DNA of 64,000 bases from contig JAQFVV010013312.1 in the NCBI GenBank assembly GCA_028023455.1, positions 62,001 to 126,000 on the forward strand, given 5' to 3'. Each line of letters begins with the position of its first letter. The first letter of the stretch is position 1. The DNA is from Epiperipatus broadwayi (taxonomy: Eukaryota > Onychophora > Udeonychophora > Euonychophora > Peripatidae). Under the pieces are notes generated by a model. That model saw only the letters and a list, made by a program, of their open reading frames with translations. It made no database searches and was not told the origin of the DNA. Positions 53,450-64,000 of this stretch are shown here, in pieces. Made by a program: the position numbers and the translations under genes.

Positions 53450-55375
53450 AAATCAGATGCAAACTTTTGTTAGTTGATCATGTTCATTCTAGATATTTTT
53501 ATGATGCATTGAAAGAGAGATATTGACCTGACAAGCAGTATCACAATCCTACTAAATCCAGCAATAGCTTCTTCTTATAGGATGGCAATGCCATTTTGAA
53601 CAGGTGAAAGAAATATTTCAATATTCTTTCGAATAATGATATATGAATTTAGTTGGTAACTTTAAGGCTATATTCATTTTATTTATCTATTTCAATTTGA
53701 ATAAATATATTCAGCTTAGTGAAACAAAACAGTTCATTGTAATTTTAAAAATGGAAAAGGTGCAGTTCCTGAAGAAATAGAAGTTTTGAAATATATGAAT
53801 GCTAGCAACAAATGTTTTTTGATATTTTCAGGAATATATGGACACATAATATTTTTATTACAATTTAAAAAAAATATATTGCAATAATTTCCGTGATATA
53901 TTACAATTTTAGACTACATCAAAATATTTTCAAAAATGTGTTTTTAAAATAGTTTCTTTAATAGATGAATGGTTGCCAGAGACTCTGTATAATTTTATAA
54001 AATCAACCAGCACTATAGAATTTTTTTTGTTTTCAAGTAAATGCAAAAAAAGTGTTAGGGACAAAGAAATAATTTATATATTGGTTTTATTGATTTCATT
54101 AAGATGTTTGAACCAGCAACAGGATAGCTATATTATCATTTGAAATAACTTGGTTGTCTATTTAAGTTTATTTGTATTATACAGATTCCATATGATGGAT
54201 CATTGAAATGAACTTTGATGTTAAACAAGGATATTTATTTGCTCCAATATTATTTTCGATTTTATAACGGTTGTCTTTAAAATTGTTTATAGGCTGTTAA
54301 ATCAAATAGAGTAACAAAATATGATGCAGGTTTGATGATGGGACTGCCTGTTTGAATCATTAAAAATAAAACAAAAACTTTATTCTCTTGCATTCGGCAT
54401 AGGTTGAAGTAAAGAAGGGTTCCCCTCTTTTCTTCCATAGCATAAGTTTGTCGTTAAACACCAGTAGGGATCCCTGCTATCGCATTTTACACGCATATCA
54501 GCCTCGGTAAATATTATTTACAGTATGTTATTGTAAATAAGTCAATTATTTTATATAGCGTGATGTCTTTTACAAACTGTTTGGCCATTTAATTAATGTT
54601 CAAAAACTAAAAATCTTTGTAAGATTGTGAAGGAAGAAAAATCCTCTCCACACTTAATCAAAGGTAATCATGGTTGTCATTGAGGAATATAAATCACTTT
54701 AATATTTTGCTAGTTTTATAAATAAAAGTGTGGATTTACTTATTGAGGTACAACGCATATCCCAATATGCTGCTTTTAACAAGTTAAAAGATAAAGTATT
54801 TGATCGCAGGAAAATGACTACTGCAATTAAGTTAGCTGTATATAGAGCTGTTATTAAGTCTATTTTTTTTGCATAAAAGTGAAAGTTCCATGTCATTTAA
54901 AAATGGTTGAAAAATATAAAAAATATAATAGCAATATCATAAAACTTATCTATGTGTTTATGAATATGATACGATAATTGTAAAATCACACCTTCTTATG
55001 ATTGGACATTTAAAACGAATGAAAAGTTCAATACTTTCTAAAAGGTTTATGGAAAGCTTGAACATTGTTTTCATGAAAAAAGTAAACCAAACTATGTTAT
55101 AATAATTGTATCAAAGACATTCCAAAGATATATAATGTCAGACAGTTTCCATTAGGAAAAAATGGTAGGGAATTGAATACATTGTGAAGCAACAATTAGA
55201 TACGATTTTGAAGTATTTTAAAAATTATAAATTTTCTACTGAATAAATTATAAAACAATATAATATACCAAGAAAATATAAAAGTGAATCAAGATGAGAA
55301 TTCTATTTGGGGAAATAATTATGGTTCACAGATTACTTTGTATAGACATCGTAACCCCAGTTGTAGATTAATATT
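53450..55375 (+). mobile_element. Highly decayed LINE, RTE-like or related, RT to C-terminus
   Basis: Fragments in several frames appear in the order expected of a LINE RT: FYDALKERY (about 53490), KNGKGAVPEEIEVLKY (53750), FIDFIKMFEPATG (motif A position, about 54090), FDVKQGYLFAPILFSI (motif B, about 54210), then AAFNKLKDKVFDRRKMTTA and IKLAVYRAVIKSIFF (about 54770-54870), IGHLKRM (55000) and a zinc-finger-like SQITLYRHRNPSC tail (about 55325-55370). These correspond to the GKAPG.DGIPAEV, GVKQGCVLAPTLF, AFGRL..RVW, VYRAV, GH..RM and GLYSHRR.C landmarks of this LINE type. The FADD motif is not found. A GC-richer insert at about 54395-54590 interrupts it. Confidence 0.6.
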
Positions 55376-55652
55376 TTTCTTTCTTTCATTTCCTTTTTAT
55401 TTTTTTTCTTCTTGTTGTTAGAGTAACTATACTCCTTTACGAATGGCTGAGTATTATTATTGCGATAATTTTTTTTCATTACTTATTATGTTTGCCTTTT
55501 TTAGATATTATTCTTGTAGGTAATATTTTAATATTTTTTAAATATATATATATTTCTTATTATTTACAAAATATTTATTTTTCTTACTACAGTTATTGCT
55601 AGTGAATAAATTTTAATTGTGTCATAATCTTTTGTATATATGTAATCATTAA

Positions 55653-55738
55653 AAACCAGTCAACACTTAGACAACTCCAATATCAATATCAATCATCAAT
55701 TTGTAACTGTTGTCAAGGCAACATTCTTTTAACAATAA
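55653..55738 (-). repeat. Inverted copy of the dispersed repeat
   Basis: The minus strand reads TTAAAAGAATGTTGCCTTGA...GTTGTCTAAGTGTTGACTGG, a diverged match to the repeat at 28993 and 29351. Confidence 0.5.
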
Positions 55739-56490
55739 GGGTGAAATCAGTCGTTAGAATTTTTAGGCCAAACCATAATAATATAAATATTTAATTTAAT
55801 GTATTGTAAATGAATAGATGATTAAACTAGTTTCCTAAAGTATATTAATGACTTTTTCCCATTAAATAGTTAAAAACTCTAAGAATTATGCCCCAAATAA
55901 CTTTGCTTTGATTGTAGTTAATTTCTTAAACGTAAATTACAAAAAAAAAAGCCTCTATAATAAAAGGGAAAAATAAATTTCTATTTTTAATTAAATAATT
56001 ATCTTAATCAATGTGGCATAATGAGTTCAACAACATTTACACATAGCAATAAATTCATAAAAAAAATATACATTAATATATACATATATACCTTTGTAGG
56101 GAAAACAGTTATTCCAAGATTAGGAAATGACGTTCCGCCTCCAGCAAGCACGTCAGACAACTAGAAATGATAACACTGACAATTTATAACACTTTCTATG
56201 TTTAAAGATATGAATATATCTTTAAATAAATTTAGACAAATGTGTAAAACATAAATAGAAACTAGTTAATAGAAAGATAGATGGATGGATGTATAAAAGA
56301 TGCATAACTGGAATGAGATTAATTGGTAGATGTACATTCAGATAAAAAGTAAAAATAAAGGCAAACTGTAAAAAAAGACAAAAACATACACATAGATAGA
56401 TTGACGTAGATACAGATGGATCAAGCAAAATTATATAGCAGTCTTATATATAAATAAATGGATAGATAGAAAGATAAATATATGAATACA
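55739..56490. other. AT-rich DNA, no gene seen
   Basis: No feature except scattered GATA/GATG words that lead into the microsatellite. Confidence 0.45.
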
Positions 56491-57839
<1,349 letters not shown>

Positions 57840-58025
57840 ATTTACCTATATATATATATCTTTTTACTATTTATCTACCTGTCTACCAATCTATCTATCT
57901 ACCTTTAATCAATCTATCTATATACAATCTATCATCTAATTATCTGCTTGTCTATCTGTCTGTCTATGTATATGTCCACCTGCTTGCTCACTCACCTACC
58001 CATCTACCTACCTATCTATCTATTT
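57840..58025. repeat. Degenerate (CTAT)n tract
   Basis: Interrupted CTAT/CTAC/CTGT words, the complementary orientation to the (GATA)n at 56491. It lies just 3' of the second RTE-like LINE. Confidence 0.7.
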
Positions 58026-58339
58026 ACTTATATAAACGTTTTCATGAAAAAAAAATATTAGAAAGTCATCATTACCTTTTTCAGCCATTATTAATGCATG
58101 CAGAATTCACGTCTGTTTAAATTCAGTCCACTTATTCTTGTATATAGATTCTTTTTTCCATATTACTTTAATACATTTCATTCATCTAATCATCTAAAAG
58201 ATGATTTCTTTTAACGTTTTTGCAGTTCATTGTGATCGAATTTGAGACTTCTTTTGTCCATCTATTATCATATATTCTAGAAATATTTTTAGTCCAGATC
58301 CATTTATCTCACTTTGGTCAATAATATATATATATATAT

Positions 58340-59760
58340 TATAACGGTCGGATAAGAAGTGGAAGTTCCAGTCTTACAGTATCTGCCGTACAGGGCACCA
58401 CTAGGCAATTTGAACCTAGAAAATGTATAGAGTAGGCAGATACATGCTGTTAAAGATCCAACTTTTATTTACTAAGACCATCAGCCCTAGTCACTAGAGA
58501 CGCAGAGATTTAATATAAACTTGTTTAAAAGAAATAAAATAAACCACTACCAGTAATTAACACACAAACATTTATTAACGCACATATAAATAAAATTGAG
58601 GAATAAAATTTCTTTAGATTTTAATATTAATTTTTAAATTTAAATTATTCTTTTAAACAATTCGCACAGATGGATATTTTAATAAATTTTACTTTAGAAT
58701 GTTGAGTATAGATTATTCAGCCAAAAATATTTGAAAATAAACATAAACGATGAAAATATAAAGTTATTGATGTAATTGCTGAGGGAAAATTTACAAGAAA
58801 TCCAATGGCATTCATCATAAGATGCTGCATTGACACCAATAACTCAAAAGACACTCGAATAAATACATTTTTAGATACTCAACATGAGGTATCATATTTA
58901 CCGAATATTTATGTATTTTAATCAAATATGAAAATGAAAAACATAATTAAACATTAACGAATCTATGCAGTCATCTATACCCAACTTAAATTTAATGCAT
59001 TTAAATAATTTAATCAATAAATATAAAAAATGGAAATGATTAAGTCAGCAAACTCAAAAGTATAAAAATTAAACATTAATAATTGATTTGAAAAGTCAGA
59101 TTAGAGTTCATTTTAAAAGATTTAGGTTTAGCTTGTCAAATCTTGAAAGTTCTTAATTATTATTTTTTTTAATTTTTCAGTTATATCTCTTACAGTAGAA
59201 GAGTCCCAGTTCCTGGTGTCAATTCCCATGAAGTCTTTATTTGAAGACCGGTCTATCTGAAGGTGGCCTTAGCTGGTTCAATCCTGGTATTATTTTATTC
59301 AGGTCTGCAACAGTACCATTCATAATTCAACAGTCATTTCATTTGAAATAAGTGAGAGAGGGTGACAAGTGCGTCTTATCACCCTTCTCACAAAATCAAG
59401 CTGGAACTGTCCTTAATTTCAATATTTTTCTTTTATACACATCATCCGGATTCACTGAACAATCAATCATTTTCATTAGGGTCCGAGCATTTGTTTCTGC
59501 TTCTATTGGACATTCTGCTTCAGACTGGGAAACAATCTTTAATTTTTATCTATATCTTTCATCTGACTTTTTAATTATAAAAGATCCCCAAGGGTTAGTT
59601 TGCTTTTCGATAATTAATAACACAATCATTTCCATTTTGAGATTTCAGGAATTAATTAATACCTGCTTCTATTTTTACTTATGTTACTCTTTACTAAAAT
59701 ATTTTATATTTAGATCTTTTATCTTTTTTTACAAAAAAGTACGTTCAACTACTTTTTTTT
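58340..59760 (-). repeat. 3' LTR (left copy)
   Basis: 1421 nt. A 136-codon ORF on the plus strand (59352-59762) has no recognisable domain, and the right copy differs by indels, so it is not taken as a gene. On the minus strand an A-rich run directly upstream could be a polypurine tract. Confidence 0.6.
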
Positions 59761-60423
59761 AAAAAAAAGAAATACTTTTAAAGTTTTGCATCTGTGCGAA
59801 TATATATATACATACATTGAACAACTCTTTTTAATTTTAGCTTTTAGTTTTTTATTTACAAACTTAAAAACTTTTTTATTCTAATTTTAAATTAATGTAA
59901 CAGCATATATTATATACCGTTACATATCAGTAAACTTCCTCAAAAAACAAAAACATTAAAAAAAAGAATTTACTTAGTGTTAGTAATTATGTTACATAAA
60001 TTGATTATATATGAAACTTTTTTTTAAAAAGACAAAACTTTGGTTAGTAATTACACACAAATATAATGATACAAAAATTGTTGACTGTTAATTCTTTACT
60101 ACGAGTCAGATTTCTGCCCCCTCCCTTCCAAGTTACTTTTCTCTTACTTTTAACTATTACTTAGGCAAGTTAAATGGTTGGATTTTAAATAAGATTTTTT
60201 TTTTAATATTTATATTAGCTATTTTGTTTTTATTCCTCGCATTTATCTTTACATATGCACAATTTTTCTTACTGGCAGTACTTTAACACAAAATTCAACT
60301 ATACCTTTACATTAATACAAAAAATATATTTATTTCAGAAAAAAATGTTACTGGCATGATTTATTTTTAAAATTCTCAGAGTACTCATGGTTAAAGTATA
60401 ATGGTCCACATTGAGTGGCCAAT
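59761..60423. other. Interior of the LTR element
   Basis: No gag or pol motif is visible on either strand. Only the primer-binding-site-like sequence at 60404-60423 is recognisable. Confidence 0.5.
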
Positions 60424-61868
60424 TATAATGGTCGGATAAGAAGTGGAAGTTTCAGTCTTACTGCATCTGCCATACAGGGTGCCACTAGGCCATTTGAATC
60501 TAGAAAATTTATAGAGTAGTCTGATACACACTGTTAAAGATCCAACTTTTATTTATTAAGACTGTCAGCCCTAGTCACTACCTCATAGAGATGCCGAGAT
60601 TTAATATAAACTTGTTTAAAAGAAATAAAATAAACCACTACCAGTAATTAACACACAAACATTTATTAACGCACATATAAATAAAATTGAGGAATAAAAT
60701 TTCTGTAGATTTTAATATTAATTTTTAAATTTAAATTATTCTTTTAAACTTTTCACACAGATGGACATTTTAATAAATTTTACTTTAGAATGTTGAGTAT
60801 TGATAAGCTACATAGATTACTCAACCAAAAAACATTTCAAAATAAACATAAACAATCAAAATATAAAGTCATTGATGTAATTGCTGAGGGAAATTTACAA
60901 GAAATCCAATGGCATTCATCATAAGATGCTGCATTGACACCAATAACTCAAAAGACACTCGAATAAGTACATTTTAGATACTCAACATGATGTATCATAT
61001 TTACCAAATATCTATATATTTTAATCAAATATGAAAATAAAAAACATAATTAAACATTAACGAATCTATGCAGTCATCTATACCCAACTTAAATTTAATG
61101 CATTTAAATAATTTAATCAATAAATATAAAAAAAAATGGAAATGATTAAGTCAGCAAACTCAAAAGTATAAAAATTAAACATTAATAATTGATTTGAAAA
61201 GTCAGATTAAAGTTCATTTTAAAAGATTTAGATTTAGCTTGTCAAATCTTGAAAGTTCTTAATTATTATTTTTTTTTAAATTTTCAGTTATATCTCTTAC
61301 AGTAGAAGAGTCCCGATTCCTGGTGTCAATTCCCTTGAAGTCTTTATTTGAAGACCGGTCTATCTGAAGGTGGCCTTAGCTCGTTCAAACCTGGTATTAT
61401 TTTATTCAGCACTGCAACAGTACCATTCATAATTCAACAGTCATTTAGTTAGAAATAAATGAGAGAGGTTGACAAGTGCATCTTATCACCCTTCTCACAA
61501 AATCAAGCTAGAACTGTCCTTAATTTCAATATTTTTCCTTTTATACACATCAACCGGATTCACTGAACAATCAATCATTTTCATTAGGGTCTGAGCGTTT
61601 GTTTCTGCTTCTATTGGACATTCTGCTTCAGAGCGGAAAACAATCTTTAATTTTTATCTATATCTTTCATCTAACTTTTTAATTATAAAAGATCCCAAGG
61701 GCTATTTGGCTTTTCGATAATTAATAACACAATCATTTCCATTTTGAGAATTCAGGAATTAATTATTACCTGTTTCTATTTCTACTTACGTTACTCTTTA
61801 CTAAAATATTTTATATTTAGATCTTTTATCTTTTTTTACAAAAAAGTATGTTCAACTACTTTTTTTTT
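60424..61868 (-). repeat. 5' LTR (right copy)
   Basis: 1445 nt. The small differences from the left copy are spread evenly, as expected of two LTRs that were identical at insertion and drifted apart. Confidence 0.6.
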
Positions 61869-64000
61869 TCCAATATTTTATTAGATGGTCAAAATATTCT
61901 GTATTATTATGTTAAGTATTCAAATTTTAGATCTGTAAATAAGAATTAATAAAACACATCTATTAAATAATAACCATTTCAAACATACATGCCAATTTTC
62001 TTTTAAACGTTTCTTTTACCAAAAGCAATTTATACAATTTTAATTTTATGATTCATTTCATCCATTTTGGTTTCATTTAGAGTTGTTAATTTCTTGGAAT
62101 ACATGATTACCAACATTTGAAACATTGAACTTTACTTTAGGTTTTTTAGTACCAATTATCTTTAGAATCATTTTTTTTTATTTTCATCAAATAACTGTTG
62201 TATTATATCTTGAAGCTGTGAAACATTATTTGCAATACAATTTCAATATTTAAACATCTAGATGGTTTAAATAATCTACATCCATTTTTAATCATTATCT
62301 TGCTCTTTTAATTCATAAAATAGTTATTTTACAATTGTTATAAAAGTTGTTATAATATAGAATCATTCATTATTATTCTATTATTGATGTTGATCATTTT
62401 GTTGTGACCTGTTAAGTAATCAGTGGTGTTGTATTTTTTAATGGTCCACAATTTAACTATCCAAACATTCATAATCTGTAAAATATTTTTATATTCAAAT
62501 GAATAGTTATATTCAGTGGCTCTGTCTATATTTTTTCACAATACATGGATGTGATCCACAGCGCTAAATCCACTCTTAAATCTTTCTTTTTCGTTGGCTG
62601 AAATACAAAGTTCACTGCAGAGAAAATTTAATAATCTTGAGGATTGAAAGATCTGTATTTTCTATTATTTTATTACCATTCTTGAACAATTTTATTTTTT
62701 AAAATACTTTTCAGATCATCTGGAACAACTTCATCATTTAGGGATTTCTTACATATTTTTATCATTAATTTTTTTTGTCTTAGATATCAAAACTAATTGA
62801 ATTATATTGTTACCTTTAACTTTCATCATATATTTAATTGCTAGTCTCACTCATTTAAAATGATATAAAAAATCAGATGTAATAGTACAGGTGCTATTTT
62901 TTCCATTTGTTCATTATTATTATATAATTCTTTATAAATCTCCCACGAATTCTATGATCGCCTTATTTTTTTTGAAAACATATATATATATATTTTACAA
63001 GGGAAATAACTTTTCTTCACATACTAAGTATTGTTTTATACTTTTGAAATTTTGGTTCACTTTATCACTTTCCTATTTTTTTTCTTTTTAATGATTTAAC
63101 ATAATTCATATTTTCAGACTACTTATTCCATTTTTTTTAATTAATCATTCTTAAACATGTTCGTAATCCTTTTTTCATTTATATGTATATTGTTTTATTT
63201 CGAATGAAAATGTATGGATAAATTTGTTGTTTTTTTTTTCGCTATCTTTATGGCAGTTTTTTTTTTGTGTAAAATATTCAGTTATTTTATTAATATTTGA
63301 TACATTTGTAACATTTTCAAAGTCAGCCACGCTTAAAAACGATTAACATGTTCTATTTTATATTTATTGTATTGTTGCTGAAAGTTAGGATATCAAACTT
63401 TTATACTACTTATGTTAATAGTATTTGTCTCTAGTTTTGTATTAACATGTGTCTTATAACTTACTAATTAGTTTATCGTTTTGTTTATACCATATTTTAA
63501 GAACATTACAATCTTAAAATGTACATTTTCTATTAGTCAAAATATAATTCACTTTTGCTACAACTTCATTTGAATGTTTGCTTAGCATTTTTTTTTTTTA
63601 AAAGGAGATTCGTAATATATATATAAGTCTATATTATGTTTTATTTCCGTCATTATAATTAAAATTAACTTTATGTTTTTATCCCTCAATCATTTTACGA
63701 TTCTATTATTAAATTCTCCTACGACAATTTAAAAAAATGTTATTAGTTGTAAATATATTATTAAATAGAATGAACAAAATTTATCACTGTATCTATTACC
63801 ATAGTATTGGTAAAATAAATAAAAAATATGTTTTATAATTTCAGATAGGTTGTACGTCTTTATTATCATAATAAAATATTGCTTATACATTAACATTTTA
63901 ATGCTATTTTGCTTCTATATTAAGACATTTGGTACAAGTCTTATATTGGTTATTATTTGATACCGGACTTATGTTGTTTTTTATTTGATTTAGTTTTTAA

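Larger units (their letters stand above)
58340..61868 (-). mobile_element. Non-autonomous LTR element: two 1.4-kb LTRs, 0.66-kb interior
   Basis: 58340-59760 and 60424-61868 are direct repeats, similar throughout except for small indels. They start TATAA(C/T)GGTCGGATAAGAAG and end GTTCAACTACTTTTTTTT. On the minus strand the right copy ends ...CCATTATA and is followed by ATTGGCCACTCAATGTGGAC (60423-60404), matching the primer-binding site seen at 38680 and 38765. AGTAAATAAAAG in the LTR supplies a poly(A) signal. CAATA at 58319-58323 and 61871-61875 may be the target duplication. The interior 59761-60423 encodes nothing. A tandem duplication is the alternative. Confidence 0.65.
58080..64000 (-). 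mobile_element. Second RTE-like LINE, split by an LTR element, runs off the window
   Basis: Minus-strand pieces at 58080-58318 and 61871-64000 align block by block with element B. Examples: GTCCATCTATTATCAT (58256, versus 17130 in B), ATGTGATC...CCACTCTTAAATC (62550, versus 18070), CATCATTTAGG (62730, versus 18285), AAGAACATTACAATCTTAAAA (63498, versus 19088) and ACTTCATTTGAATG (63564, versus 19151). Together they cover the endonuclease to the C-terminal GH..R region. Stops are everywhere. It is much more diverged than element B. Confidence 0.75.

Noticed and set aside
59352-59762. 136-codon ORF as a gene
   Set aside because: It lies within an LTR, has no recognisable domain, and the paired LTR carries indels in the same region.

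Overview
The window looks like intergenic DNA from a very AT-rich animal genome (G+C perhaps a quarter to 30 percent by eye). I can support no host gene with confidence. Long microsatellites, near-perfect hairpins and decayed retrotransposons fill it. The families point to a metazoan: Tx1/L1-like LINEs with a CCHC ORF1 and an APE endonuclease, RTE-like and CR1/Jockey-like LINEs, a Penelope-like element with a GIY-YIG domain, and LTR elements with a recognisable primer-binding site. The species cannot be fixed from sequence alone.

Layout. 1-2510: divergent tandem repeats. 2515-2795: (CTA)n. 2820-4154: CR1-like LINE remnant, + strand. 4155-10855: three (TAA)n tracts separated by a nearly complete Tx1-like LINE (4389-9747, +) and a CR1-like fragment (9893-10648, -). 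10856-16950: AT-rich DNA with (TA)n, two hairpin elements, a possible LTR piece and a minisatellite. 16953-20180: RTE-like LINE (-). 20213-20523: MITE with 58-bp inverted repeats. About 21840-27050: second Tx1-like LINE (-). 28759-30285: hairpins and a dispersed repeat. 31150-33111: third, 5'-truncated Tx1-like LINE (-). 34870-35343: a promoter-like block before an orphan 70-codon ORF. 38640-39557: LTR-element remnant with primer-binding sites and a gag-like ORF. 40650-41458: old Penelope-like fragment. 41630-45388: Penelope-like complex made of an inverted 3' piece, a truncated upstream copy and a longer copy. 47741-48962: a hairpin element and a large inverted repeat. 53450-55375: very decayed LINE (+). 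56491-56869: (GATA)n. 58080-64000: second RTE-like LINE (-), split by an LTR element (58340-61868).

The genes here are the replication machinery of mobile elements, and nearly every copy is broken by stops, frameshifts or loss of a catalytic residue. The best leads are the (TAA)n-flanked Tx1-like element, the head/tail arrangement of the Penelope-like complex, a minimal LTR element nested in a LINE, and a set of fold-back elements, two of them related.
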